A DNA stretch of 64,000 nt from Faecalibacterium prausnitzii. GTDB taxonomy: Bacteria > Bacillota > Clostridia > Oscillospirales > Ruminococcaceae. Positions within the stretch are counted from its first letter, which is position 1; the number at the start of each line of letters is the position of its first letter. The notes beneath the pieces are model-generated. The model did no database searches and was not told the origin of the DNA. It worked only from the letters and a program-made list of their open reading frames with translations. Location: the NCBI GenBank assembly GCA_004558805.1, contig SFDE01000007.1, positions 30,861-94,860 of the forward strand, written 5' to 3'. Shown one piece after another: positions 32,840 to 41,209 of this stretch. A program made the position numbers and the translations under genes.

Positions 32840-33770
32840 CTGCTTCTTCCCTCCACTGTGCCACAGCTGCCTCCAGCTGTTCCGGGGTCTCCACGGCGGC
32901 GCACGCCACCGCAGAGCCCAGAGTCTTTTTTACAAAGCCGGAAAGAGCGGTGCCGGGACCAACTTCCAGAATATGGTCCACCCCCAGCTCTCCCAGCCGC
33001 CGCAGGATGTCCTCCATGTAGACGCTGCTCTGGACCTGCTTTACCAGCAGCTGGGGGATGGTCTGGTCTGCCTTTTCTCTGCCCAGACAGTTGAACAGCA
33101 CCGGGATCTCCATCTCCCCAAAGGGTTCGGCGGCAAAGCGCTGCTCCAGCGCCTGCCCTGCCGGTGCCATGAGCCGGGTGTGGAAGGGTCCGCTCACCTT
33201 CAAAGGCAGGCAGCGCCGTGCCCCCGCCTCCTTAGCCAGTTGAGCCGCACGGTCCACCGCAGCCTTTTCGCCGCCGATGACCAGCTGCCCCGGGCAGTTG
33301 TAGTTGCAGATCTCCACGCAGCCCAGCGTCTCTGCCTCCCGGCAACAGGCGGCAAGGGCGTCCCGGTCCAGCCCCAGCACGGCGGTCATGCCGCACTGGA
33401 TGCCTTCCGCTGCCTTTGCCATTGCATTGCCCCGGTATGCCGCCAGACGGATCGCCTGCCCGGGGGTGAACACCCCCGCTGCCTCCAGCGCCGAGTATTC
33501 TCCCAGCGAAAGCCCTGCCACGTAGTCCGGGCGGATGCCCTTTTGCCGCAGCACTGCGGTGACTCCGCAGGCAAAGGCGACCATGCAGGGCTGGGTATAC
33601 TGGGTCTGGTTCAGCACCCCGTCCGGGTCCTCAAAACACACCTTGTGCAGGTCAAACTCCAGCTTGCCGCTGTCAAAGGCGGTGCGGAACGCCGGATATG
33701 CCTCGTAAAATTCCTTGCCCATGCCGGGGTGCTGTGCCCCCTGCCCGGCGTACAGGACTGCCAGTTTCAT
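32832..33770 (-). CDS. fabD: Malonyl-CoA:ACP transacylase FabD
   Basis: 312 residues from the ATG at 33,770, chosen for GGAGG upstream and because the protein then starts MKLAVLYAGQGAQHPGMG, as FabD does. Active-site Ser88 in GLSLGEYSALEAAG. It loads malonyl groups onto ACP. The GLS in place of the more common GHS is seen in many Firmicute FabD proteins. It overlaps the upstream flavin enzyme gene by four bases. Confidence 0.95.
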   Translation of the reverse strand: MKLAVLYAGQGAQHPGMGKEFYEAYPAFRTAFDSGKLEFDLHKVCFEDPDGVLNQTQYTQPCMVAFACGVTAVLRQKGIRPDYVAGLSLGEYSALEAAGVFTPGQAIRLAAYRGNAMAKAAEGIQCGMTAVLGLDRDALAACCREAETLGCVEICNYNCPGQLVIGGEKAAVDRAAQLAKEAGARRCLPLKVSGPFHTRLMAPAGQALEQRFAAEPFGEMEIPVLFNCLGREKADQTIPQLLVKQVQSSVYMEDILRRLGELGVDHILEVGPGTALSGFVKKTLGSAVACAAVETPEQLEAAVAQWREEADG

Positions 33771-34834
33771 TGATTCTGCCTCCATTCGGTCACTAGTTCT
33801 TCCATCAGCTCTGCCACGGTGTACATCCGGTCCAGCCTGCCCACGTTGTCCCCGCAAAAGAACAGTCCCTCTTCCACATTGCCCTTTACCGCCTCGATGA
33901 GGGCGTGGGTGATGCAGTAGGGTACCGTAGCGGGGTCGCAGGTCTTGAGACATCGGGCGCAGCGGCGGGGGGCAAAGCGTTTGCCCTCTGCCAGCGCCTG
34001 CACCAGCGGGGTGTTCAGCGCCCGTCCCGGCATCCCCACCGGGCTGTGGATGATGCGCACATCCTCTGCAGCAGCGTGGAGCATCACTTCTTTGTACGCC
34101 GGAGCGGCGTCGCACTCGTAGGTAGTAATGAATCGGGTGGCAAGCTGCACTCCGGCAGCGCCCATGGCGGTGTAGTGCGCCATGTCTGCCCCGGTATACA
34201 CGCCCCCCGCCACAAACACCGGGATCCGGTGCCCGAACTGCTCCTCGTAGGGGCGCAGCTCCTGCAGCACCTCCGGCAGGATCTGGTCCAGTGTCTGGCA
34301 GCGGTGGGCAAGAAGATCCTCTTCTGCAAAGCCCAGATGTCCACCCGCCTTGCAGCCCTCGATGACCACAAAATCGGCGGTGCGGTCAAATGCCTTTGCC
34401 CACCGGCGCAGGATCAGCTTTGCCGCCCGGGCGCTGGACACGATGGGAGCGATGGCAACATCTGCATCCCCCACGATGTCCGGCAGCTCCAGCGGCAGTC
34501 CCGCCCCGGACACCACCGCATCCACTCCGGCTTTTACCGCCATGCGGATGGCATCGGCGTAGTCCCGGGTGGCGACCATGGCGTTTATCGCCACCAGTCC
34601 CCTGCCCTTTGCCAGCTGCTTTGCCTTTTGTACCTCTGCGGTGAGGGCACGGTGGTTCGCCGCCGCCGGGTCACGGGCAAAATCCGGTTCCCGGTAGCCT
34701 GCATCGGCGGTGGAGATGCACCCCATGCCGCCGCAGCCTGCCACGGCTCCTGCCAGCCCGCCCAGAGAAACGCCTACTCCCATGCCGCCCTGCAGGATGG
34801 GCACCTGCAAAGGCTTGCCCCGGAGGGTCAGCAT
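33767..34834 (-). CDS. Nitronate monooxygenase-like flavin enzyme in the fab operon
   Basis: 355 residues from the ATG at 34,834 (MLTLRGKPLQVPILQGGMG). TIM-barrel FMN enzyme of the nitronate monooxygenase/FabK superfamily: QGGMGVGVSLGGLAGAVA, VVIEGCKAGGHLG (catalytic His region) and FVAGGVYTGADMAHYTAMGA. It has a C-terminal section with CARCLKTCDPATVPYC that its FabK neighbour lacks, possibly a metal or disulfide site. It overlaps fabK by seven bases and fabD by four, so it is part of the pathway operon, but whether it is a second enoyl reductase or a different oxidoreductase is unclear. Confidence 0.85.
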   Translation of the reverse strand: MLTLRGKPLQVPILQGGMGVGVSLGGLAGAVAGCGGMGCISTADAGYREPDFARDPAAANHRALTAEVQKAKQLAKGRGLVAINAMVATRDYADAIRMAVKAGVDAVVSGAGLPLELPDIVGDADVAIAPIVSSARAAKLILRRWAKAFDRTADFVVIEGCKAGGHLGFAEEDLLAHRCQTLDQILPEVLQELRPYEEQFGHRIPVFVAGGVYTGADMAHYTAMGAAGVQLATRFITTYECDAAPAYKEVMLHAAAEDVRIIHSPVGMPGRALNTPLVQALAEGKRFAPRRCARCLKTCDPATVPYCITHALIEAVKGNVEEGLFFCGDNVGRLDRMYTVAELMEELVTEWRQNQ

Positions 34835-35763
34835 TCTTCTGCCAGCGCGGCGATGCGCTGCCTCCCGCCGTCCCACAGGTCCGCAAGGATCTGTGCCACC
34901 GGGCGCACCTCGTGGAGCATCCCCGCCACCTGTCCAGCCATCAGGCTGCCGGTAACGGTGTCTCCCTCAAAGACCGCACGGCGCAGGCTGCCAAGGGTAT
35001 ACTTTTCCAGTTCCATCTTGTCTGCGCCTGCCTTTTCCTGCCGGACATATTCCCGGCTCATGCGGTTCTTCAGCACCCGCACCGGGGCGCCTACGGTGCG
35101 TCCGGTGACAATGGTATCGCTGTCCTTTGCGTTCAGCAGTGCCTGCTTGTAGTTGGGGTGGATGGGGCACTCCTCGCTGGTCAGCAGGCAGGTGCCTACC
35201 TGCACCCCGCATGCTCCCAGTGCCAGCGCCGCGGCAAGCTGCCGCCCGTCGGCAATGCCTCCTGCGGCGATCACCGGCACCTTTACGGCGTCCACCACCT
35301 GAGGCACCAGTGCCATGGTGGTCATTTCCCCTACGTGCCCACCGCTCTCGGTGCCCTCGGCAATGACGGCGTCCATGCCCAGCGGCTCCAGATGCCTTGC
35401 CAGCACCGCCGCAGCCACCACCGGGATCACCTTGATGCCGGCGGCTTTCCATTGGGGGATGTACTTTCCCGGGTTGCCGGCACCGGTGGTCACCACCGGC
35501 ACCCCCTCTTCCACCACGATCTGGGCAAAGAGGTCTGCCTGGGGGTGCATGAGCATGATGTTGACCCCAAAGGGCTTGTCGGTCAGCTCCTTGCACCGGC
35601 GGATGTTCCGGCGCAGGGTGTCGGCGTCCATGCCCCCTGCCCCGATGATGCCCAGCGCTCCGGCGTTGGAGCAGGCGGCGGCAAACTCGCCGGTGGCAAT
35701 GTTTGCCATACCGCCCTGAATGATGGGGTATTCTGTGCCCAGGATCTCGTTCAACAGTTTCAT
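34828..35763 (-). CDS. fabK: Enoyl-ACP reductase II FabK
   Basis: 311 residues from the ATG at 35,763. FMN-dependent NADH enoyl-ACP reductase: GTEYPIIQGGMANIATGEFA, FGVNIMLMHP, AEGTESGGHVGEMTTMALVP (catalytic His), VIAAGGIADGRQLAAALALGA. The sequence to LMAGQVAGMLHEVRP is typical of FabK and separates it from nitronate monooxygenase. No fabI is seen, so this is probably the main enoyl reductase. It starts 156 bases downstream of fabH; that gap holds GC-rich inverted repeats but no clear promoter. Confidence 0.93.
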   Translation of the reverse strand: MKLLNEILGTEYPIIQGGMANIATGEFAAACSNAGALGIIGAGGMDADTLRRNIRRCKELTDKPFGVNIMLMHPQADLFAQIVVEEGVPVVTTGAGNPGKYIPQWKAAGIKVIPVVAAAVLARHLEPLGMDAVIAEGTESGGHVGEMTTMALVPQVVDAVKVPVIAAGGIADGRQLAAALALGACGVQVGTCLLTSEECPIHPNYKQALLNAKDSDTIVTGRTVGAPVRVLKNRMSREYVRQEKAGADKMELEKYTLGSLRRAVFEGDTVTGSLMAGQVAGMLHEVRPVAQILADLWDGGRQRIAALAEEC

Positions 35764-35919
35764 TAAAACCTCCCGGTCAATGCCCGGAAAAGCATTGCCT
35801 GCCCCCGCCCAAGGGGAGCCTTCTGTATCGGATAAAGTGTCCCTCTTTTGCAAAAGCTCCCCCTCCGGTGTCCTTTCCCGCCGGGAAAGACGCTGCCGGA
35901 AAAAGAGGGAGCCGCCGGC

Positions 35920-36879
35920 TCACTGCCAGAGAGGGTCGTATTGCAGGATCATGCCGCCCCATGTAAGACCGCCGCCAAAGCCGATGCAGGCAATGGTCTG
36001 CCCCGGCTGCAGTTTCCCGGTCTCTGCCAGCTCGTTGAGTGCCACCGGGATGCTGGCGGCGCTGGTGTTGCCGTGACGGTCCATGTTCTTGTAGAATTTT
36101 TCGCCGTCTGCATGGAGGGCGCGGACGCAGTGGTCGATGATGCGGCTGTTTGCCTGATGGCACACCACCCACGCAAGGTCCTCCAGAGTCATGCCGGTGT
36201 CCTCCAGTACGGTGTACAGGCACCGGGGCAGCGCCTCCACCGCAAAGCGGAACACCGCCCTGCCGTCCATGGAGATGGGGGCAGAGCCTGTGCGGCTGGG
36301 TCCCCCGGCGTGGATGGCGGCATTGCCCCGTGCCCCCAGCGTCAAAGCAAAGGGGGTGGTCTCCGCTCCCAGCCGGTACACCGCCGCCCCTGCGCCGTCT
36401 CCAAAGAGCACGCAGGTGGAGCGGTCTGCCGGGTCCATGAGCCGGGACAGCGCCTCGCAGCCGATGACCAGCCCGTACTGTCCGCCCATGGTGGTCAGCA
36501 GTCCCCGTGCCACAGCGGTGGCGTACAGGAAGCCGGAGCAGGCGGCGTTCACGTCCAGTGCGGGGCGGTCCTCCGGCAGACCCAGCGCTGCCTGCACCTG
36601 ACACGCCACACTGGGGGTAGCGTCCGGTGCCGAAAGGGTGGCGCAGACGCAGCAGCCGATCTGTTCCGGCTGCAGCCCGCTGCGCTCCAGCGCCTGCCGT
36701 GCCGCCCGGATCGCCAGAGTGGCGGCGTTTTCTTCCTCGGTGCAGTAGTGCCGGGTGCGGATGCCGGTGCGGGTGGTGATCCACTCGTCGCTGGTGTCCA
36801 CGGTGCGGCTCAGATCCTGATTGGTGACCGTCCGCCCGGGCAGTGCCCCGCCGGTAGCGATCAGCTGCAGACTGTTCAT
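35920..36879 (-). CDS. fabH: 3-oxoacyl-ACP synthase III FabH
   Basis: 319 residues from the ATG at 36,879, within an ATGA overlap with accA. It starts chain synthesis by joining acetyl-CoA and malonyl-ACP. Catalytic Cys114 in VNAACSGFLYATAVA, His in VVCHQANSRIIDH, Asn in HGNTSAASIPVAL, and the terminal GFGGGLTWGG. Standard length. The usual GxxxP start of the family (GGALPGRTVTN) supports the chosen start. Confidence 0.95.
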   Translation of the reverse strand: MNSLQLIATGGALPGRTVTNQDLSRTVDTSDEWITTRTGIRTRHYCTEEENAATLAIRAARQALERSGLQPEQIGCCVCATLSAPDATPSVACQVQAALGLPEDRPALDVNAACSGFLYATAVARGLLTTMGGQYGLVIGCEALSRLMDPADRSTCVLFGDGAGAAVYRLGAETTPFALTLGARGNAAIHAGGPSRTGSAPISMDGRAVFRFAVEALPRCLYTVLEDTGMTLEDLAWVVCHQANSRIIDHCVRALHADGEKFYKNMDRHGNTSAASIPVALNELAETGKLQPGQTIACIGFGGGLTWGGMILQYDPLWQ

Positions 36880-37835
36880 GCTTTCCTCATTTCTCCGATC
36901 TGACGGAATTTCTGGTATCGCTGGTCTGCCAGCGCCTTGCCGTTCATGCGGCAAAGCTCCCGCAGATGGGTCCGCAGGGCAGCGTCCATGGACTCAAACA
37001 GTGCCCGGTGGCACCGCTGGGCACCGCCCACCGGCTCCGGGATCACCTGCTCCACGATGCCGTCCCGGTACAGGTCCTGGGCGGTGAGCTTCATGATCTC
37101 ACACGCCTCCCCGCTGCGGGATGCATCCTTCCACAGGATGCTGGCAAAGCCCTCGGGGCTCAGCACCGAATACACGGCGTTTTCCAGCATCAGGATGTGG
37201 TTTGCCACACCCAGTGCCAGTGCGCCGCCGGAGGAGCCCTCGCCGGTGACCACTGCGATCACCGGCACCGTAAGCCCGCTCATCTCCATCAGGTTCCGGG
37301 CGATCGCCTCGCCCTGTCCCCGCTCCTCGGCGTCCTTGCCGGGGTAAGCGCCGGGGGTGTCGATGAAGGTGATGATGGGACGCCCGAACTTTTCTGCCTG
37401 CTTCATGAGCCGCAGCGCCTTCCGGTAGCCTTCCGGTCCCGGCATGCCAAAGTTGCAGCCCATGTTCTCTTCCAGAGTGGTGCCCTTCCGGTGTCCGATG
37501 ACGGTCACCGGCATACCGTGGAACATTGCCACGCCGCCCAGAATGGCGGGGTCCTCCTTGCACTGGCGGTCGCCGCACTGCTCAAAGAAATCGGTGAACA
37601 GAGTGTCCACGATCTCGTCGATGTGGGGGCGTTCCGGATGCCGTGCCAGAAATACCCGGTCCTCAGCGGTAAGCGCTCCCACCCCGGCAAGGATGGCGTC
37701 CTCCTGTGCCGAAAGCTCTGCCAGCTCTGCGGCGTGGACGGTGATATCGGTCATGCTGTCGTCCGCCGGGTCTCCCCGCAAAGCGGCGATCCTTGCATCC
37801 AGAGGCGTCAGCTGCTGTAAAATCTCCTTGATCAT
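36876..37835 (-). CDS. accA: Acetyl-CoA carboxylase carboxyltransferase subunit alpha
   Basis: 319 residues. The carboxyltransferase alpha chain transfers the carboxyl group from biotin to acetyl-CoA together with AccD. Seen: IGHRKGTTLEENMGCNFGMP, FIDTPGAYPGKDAEERGQGE and the oxyanion segment VTGEGSSGGALALGVAN. Starts two bases after accD. The biotin carrier (accB) and biotin carboxylase (accC) genes are not in the operon and must lie elsewhere. Confidence 0.96.
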   Translation of the reverse strand: MIKEILQQLTPLDARIAALRGDPADDSMTDITVHAAELAELSAQEDAILAGVGALTAEDRVFLARHPERPHIDEIVDTLFTDFFEQCGDRQCKEDPAILGGVAMFHGMPVTVIGHRKGTTLEENMGCNFGMPGPEGYRKALRLMKQAEKFGRPIITFIDTPGAYPGKDAEERGQGEAIARNLMEMSGLTVPVIAVVTGEGSSGGALALGVANHILMLENAVYSVLSPEGFASILWKDASRSGEACEIMKLTAQDLYRDGIVEQVIPEPVGGAQRCHRALFESMDAALRTHLRELCRMNGKALADQRYQKFRQIGEMRKA

Positions 37836-37837
37836 GG

Positions 37838-38719
37838 TCAGGCATGTCTCCTTCCCTGCCCTGCTGCGTGGAGCCGCAGCAGCTGTGCCAGCGTCTCCCG
37901 CATCTCGGTGCGGGGCACCACCTTGTCCACAAAGCCGTGCTGGTGCTGGAACTCGCTGCGCTGGAACCCGGCAGGCAGTTTTTCGCCAATGGTCTGTTCA
38001 ATGACCCGGGGACCGGCAAAGCCGATGAGCGCCCCGGGCTCCGCCAGCATGATGTCACCCAGACTTGCAAAGCTGGCGGTGACGCCGCCGGTAGTGGGGT
38101 GGGTCAGCACGCTGATGTACAGCCCCCCTCTGGCGGAAAAGCGCTGGATGGCGGCAGAGGTCTTTGCCATCTGCATCAGGCTGAAAATACCTTCCTGCAT
38201 CCGTGCTCCGCCGCTGGCGGAAAAGATGATCAGGGGCAGACGCTTTGCAGCGGCATACTCCACCGCCCGGGTGATCTTTTCGCCTACGGCGGTACTCATG
38301 CTGCCCATGAAAAAGCGGCTGTCCAGCACTGCCGCCACCACCGCCGTGCCCTCAATGCGCCCGATGCCGGTGACCACTGCCTCTTTCAAGCCGGTCTTGC
38401 TGCTCTGGGCGGCAAGCTTCTCCGGATAGCCGGGAAAATCCAGCACATCCTGGGGAGCAAGGTCTGCATCCAGCTCCCGGAAGCTGCCGTGGTCCAGCGT
38501 CAGGCTCAGGCGGTAGTAGCCGCCAATGGGCAGGTGCACCCCGCAGTTGGGGCAGACATACTGGCTTTTGATCCAGATCTGCCGGGTGGCACGGCGACCG
38601 CAGTGCTTGCACTCCACAAAATGGGGATCCTGGATCACCGCACCGGCGTCCCGCTTTGCCTTGAGCTGGAAGGTGCGCTCCCGCATACTGCCCGGAAGCA
38701 GATCTCTGATACTGTTCAT
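37838..38719 (-). CDS. accD: Acetyl-CoA carboxylase carboxyltransferase subunit beta
   Basis: 293 residues. N-terminal zinc ribbon (CKHCGRRATRQIWIKSQYVC, then PNC) followed by a crotonase-type carboxyltransferase domain with SASGGARMQEGIFSLMQMA and GFAGPRVIEQTIGEKLP. It forms the carboxyltransferase with AccA. It follows acpP by 23 bases. Length and domain order are standard. Confidence 0.96.
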   Translation of the reverse strand: MNSIRDLLPGSMRERTFQLKAKRDAGAVIQDPHFVECKHCGRRATRQIWIKSQYVCPNCGVHLPIGGYYRLSLTLDHGSFRELDADLAPQDVLDFPGYPEKLAAQSSKTGLKEAVVTGIGRIEGTAVVAAVLDSRFFMGSMSTAVGEKITRAVEYAAAKRLPLIIFSASGGARMQEGIFSLMQMAKTSAAIQRFSARGGLYISVLTHPTTGGVTASFASLGDIMLAEPGALIGFAGPRVIEQTIGEKLPAGFQRSEFQHQHGFVDKVVPRTEMRETLAQLLRLHAAGQGRRHA

Positions 38720-38742
38720 GGTGCTGTTCCTCCACCGCCTGC

Positions 38743-38970
38743 TCAGGCGTTGGCGTTGATGTAGTTAAAGATGTCGCCCACGGTCTTGAGCTTGGACAGC
38801 TCCTCGTCGGGGATGGACACACCGCAGGCATCCTCCAGAGCCATGTTCAGCTCCACGGCATCCAGACTGTCTGCCTCCAGATCCTGAGTCAGGCTTGCTT
38901 CCATGGTCACCTTGTCCTCATCGCAGTTCAGGGTGTCCACAACGATCTTCTTCATCTCTTCAAAAGTCAT
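38743..38970 (-). CDS. acpP: Acyl carrier protein
   Basis: 75 residues, acidic. The phosphopantetheine-bearing Ser35 lies in EADSLDAVELNMALED. Carries growing acyl chains for all enzymes of this operon. First gene behind the fab promoter, with AAGGAGAT upstream of the ATG; the DSLD signature and helical pattern leave little doubt about the family. Confidence 0.95.
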   Translation of the reverse strand: MTFEEMKKIVVDTLNCDEDKVTMEASLTQDLEADSLDAVELNMALEDACGVSIPDEELSKLKTVGDIFNYINANA

Positions 38971-39053
38971 AATAAAATCTCCTTTGTTCCGGATATCCGG
39001 CTTATGTATGTTTGTATTTTTACCTAAAATCTTTGAGGTTTCTTACAGACATC

Positions 39054-39104
39054 ATTATACTCAAGACCCGGTTCAAGTCAACAATTTTATCTAAAATATT
39101 TTAG
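39054..39104 (-). promoter_or_regulatory. Promoter of the acc-fab operon with upstream palindrome
   Basis: Minus strand TTGACT (39,081-39,076), 16-base spacer, TATAAT (39,059-39,054). A perfect 14-bp palindrome CTAAAATATTTTAG lies just upstream (39,091-39,104), and a weaker related element CCTAAAATCTTTGAGG lies in the leader (39,023-39,038). Both could bind a fatty acid regulator. Confidence 0.7.
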
Positions 39105-39212
39105 CTTTTACAATTCTGTCACAGTTTCCTTCCTATATATAAAGGGGCGCTCCGCCTTTGCCCCGCCGGGGCTTTTTTACACTCTTCCGTGTTCTTTTTT
39201 CAAAAAAGGGCG

Positions 39213-39259
39213 CAAAAAACACCGGCGCACCTCCCCTGAAAAGGGAAGCACACCGGTGC
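39213..39259 (-). terminator. Terminator of the 172-residue hypothetical gene
   Basis: Minus strand stem CACCGGTGTGCTTCCC / GGGGAGGTGCGCCGGTG (minor mismatches) then TTTTTTG, 15 bases after the stop. Confidence 0.8.
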
Positions 39260-39273
39260 CGTCTGTTGGTTTT

Positions 39274-39792
39274 TCAGTTCTGCGGAGCCACTTCCACCAC
39301 CCGGTCCCGGGCAGGGTCCCAGTGCACAAGGCGGATCCTTCCGCCCTGCCGACGCAGCGTTTCTGCCATGCCGGGCAGCACCTCCGGACGTCCCAGCAGG
39401 CTGTCGGCGTCTGCATCCCCGGCAGGAGCTTCCGGGCACAGCACCCCTGCCAGCCAGTTTCCTCCGGCGCACAGGCTCATCACCGCCGCCCTGCCTTCCA
39501 GAATGGCGGTAATCTCTTTTACCATCCGCTGATACTCTGCCTCCGTTGCCTTGTAGCTGCCGTGCCAGGTCTCGAAAAACACCGAGAACTCTGCACAAAG
39601 CTCAATGAGCAGGTCCTCGCCGCCCCGAGGGTTCTCCACCACCAGTGCCAGATCCTCCGGCTCCATGTAGTCAAAATCCGGCTCCTCCCCGGTGTGCACC
39701 GTCACCTGCCGGCTGCTCAGCAGCATCAGCAGCTCCCCCTGCTTTTCGGCGGTTTCAAACTCCCCTTCGGGACCGTTCCAGTCTGTGTTCAT
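39274..39792 (-). CDS. Hypothetical protein, 172 residues
   Basis: The start at 39,792 was chosen for AGGAAAGGAA upstream. Soluble and acidic, with no signal peptide or membrane helix. Visible features: YMEPEDLALVVENPRGGEDLLIELCAEF and WHGSYKATEAEYQRMVKEITAILEGRAAV, which suggest a mixed alpha/beta fold, and a C-terminal LVHWDPARDRVVEVAP. I do not recognise the family. It has its own promoter and terminator, so it is a monocistronic gene between the fab operon and the sugar-epimerase gene. Confidence 0.75.
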   Translation of the reverse strand: MNTDWNGPEGEFETAEKQGELLMLLSSRQVTVHTGEEPDFDYMEPEDLALVVENPRGGEDLLIELCAEFSVFFETWHGSYKATEAEYQRMVKEITAILEGRAAVMSLCAGGNWLAGVLCPEAPAGDADADSLLGRPEVLPGMAETLRRQGGRIRLVHWDPARDRVVEVAPQN

Positions 39793-39843
39793 CTGTGTGT
39801 TCCTTTCCTGCTGTAACGCCTTTTCCGGCTGTATCCTGCCTAT

Positions 39844-39872
39844 AGTATACCACGCCCGCCGTCCTTTGTCGA
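39844..39872 (-). promoter_or_regulatory. Promoter of the 172-residue hypothetical gene
   Basis: Minus strand TCGACA (39,872-39,867), 17-base spacer, TATACT (39,849-39,844), about 50 bases ahead of the start. Confidence 0.65.
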
Positions 39873-39949
39873 TTTTCCGGGCTGATTCCCGGTCCATGAA
39901 CTCCCCGCAAACTCATCAGTTCTACAAAAAAAGCACCTCCATTTTTGTG

Positions 39950-39984
39950 CAAAAAGCCCCGGCTTCCATGACGGAAACCGGGGC
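39950..39984 (-). terminator. Terminator of the aldose-epimerase-like gene
   Basis: GCCCCGG / CCGGGGC stem with a CATGA-containing loop; TTTTTGC follows on the minus strand. Confidence 0.8.
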
Positions 39985-40054
39985 GGTCCGGCTGTCGGGG
40001 CGGCAGAGTTTTCCCCGGCAGCTGCTATCGTATGTTACGGCAAAAAGTGCTGCA

Positions 40055-40936
40055 TCAGACCTTTTCGATGGTGATGCTCCAGTCGGCAGTCATTGCCTCT
40101 TCCGGCTCCAGCACCTCGTGCTTACCTGCCTCGTTGACGCTGTTTGCCCAGCCGTTCCAAGGCTCCATGCAGACAAAGTTCTCGGCGTCCTGCTGCCACA
40201 GCACGCCCTTGTCAAAGCTCTCGTCTGCGTCCACCGTCACCTTGTGCCCGTTGCCGCTGTCGGTAAGGGTCATGGGGAACTCCACGCCGGTGAGCAGACG
40301 CACCGAGTTGTCTGCGCCCTCCTTGCGGGTCAGGGTGATCTTTTCCGGGGCGGCGGGCTGCTCGCCCTTGGCATCCTGGGAGCAGGTGGCGCACTTGATG
40401 GCAAAGTCCACGTTCTCCAGCTTGGATGCGCAGAAGTAGGGGTGGAAGCCAAAGCTGAAAGGCATATCGGTATCGCCCTCGTTGATGACGGTCATGCTGA
40501 TGGTCGCCTTGTTGCCTTCCAGATTGTAGTTCATCAGCACGGTGAAATCAAAGGGGTAGAGGAACTTGGTCAGCGGGGTGGACTCCAGCACCAGAGTCAC
40601 GCCATCGGGACCCACGCTGTCCACTTCCCAGGCGCACAGGTCCGCAAAGCCATGGGTCTCCATGGGGTATGCCTTGCCGTCAAAGATGTGGACGCCGTTG
40701 TCCGGATTGCCGCAGCTGGGGAACAGCACCGGCACGCCAAAGCGGGGGCGGTTGCACTCGGAGAAGTTGGGGTGACGGGTCCAGATGAACTGCTCACCGT
40801 TCAGAGAGAAACCAGTGATCATGCCGCCCCGCTCCGGGGTGATGACCAGCTCGGTCTTTGCCTCGGCATCGGTGATGACGTACTGCTCATAACAGGCACC
40901 GTTCTCGGTGACATAACGGGTAGTGATCTGATTCAT
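40055..40936 (-). CDS. Aldose 1-epimerase-family protein
   Basis: 293 residues from the ATG at 40,936 after TAGGAGG. Galactose mutarotase-like beta-sandwich: PERGGMITGFSLNGEQFIW, FPSCGNPDNGVHIFDGKAYP with METHGFADLCAWE (first His), and FSFGFHPYFC (second His); the late Glu is in FVCMEPWNGW. It interconverts anomers of aldoses or their phosphates. Its place beside uronate genes suggests it speeds entry of a uronic acid or related sugar, though the real substrate is unknown. Confidence 0.87.
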   Translation of the reverse strand: MNQITTRYVTENGACYEQYVITDAEAKTELVITPERGGMITGFSLNGEQFIWTRHPNFSECNRPRFGVPVLFPSCGNPDNGVHIFDGKAYPMETHGFADLCAWEVDSVGPDGVTLVLESTPLTKFLYPFDFTVLMNYNLEGNKATISMTVINEGDTDMPFSFGFHPYFCASKLENVDFAIKCATCSQDAKGEQPAAPEKITLTRKEGADNSVRLLTGVEFPMTLTDSGNGHKVTVDADESFDKGVLWQQDAENFVCMEPWNGWANSVNEAGKHEVLEPEEAMTADWSITIEKV

Positions 40937-40977
40937 AAATAAACCTCCTATTGTTGCCGCCGGGTCGCCCCGGCGGG

Positions 40978-41130
40978 TCATTCCTTGTGCTCCGTCTGTT
41001 GTGCATCCAGCTTTTGGAAGTAGGAATCAATGCCGTAGCGGATGAGATATTTGATCAGCCGCACCACACCATAAATGATACCTGCATAAAGCAGCAGTGT
41101 CAACAGCAGCACTCCGTTTGCTCCCAGCAT
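40978..41130 (-). CDS. 50-residue single-pass membrane protein
   Basis: Starts MLGANGVLLLTLLLYAGIIY, with one helix spanning about residues 5-24, followed by a basic amphipathic stretch (VRLIKYLIRYGIDSYFQKLD) and a polar end. AAGGAAGG stands seven bases before the ATG. It lies 41 bases upstream of the epimerase gene on the same strand and downstream of the uxaA terminator. Its spacing and ribosome site support a real gene. Function unknown. Confidence 0.55.
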   Translation of the reverse strand: MLGANGVLLLTLLLYAGIIYGVVRLIKYLIRYGIDSYFQKLDAQQTEHKE

Positions 41131-41161
41131 ACCCGGACCTTCCTTTCTGCTTTTTCATGCA

Positions 41162-41208
41162 CAAAGAGGCTGCCGTACCGCCTTTTGCCGTACAGCAGCC
41201 TCTTTTTA
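41162..41208 (-). terminator. Terminator after uxaA
   Basis: AAAGAGGCTGCTGTACGGC / GCCGTACGGCAGCCTCTTT-type stem (near perfect) immediately beyond the uxaA stop codon. A T run exists on either strand, so it can act both ways. Confidence 0.8.
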
Positions 41209-41209
41209 C

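Noticed and set aside
35764..35919. Separate promoter for fabK
   Set aside because: The gap has GC-rich inverted repeats but no acceptable -35/-10 pair at 16-18 bases on the minus strand.
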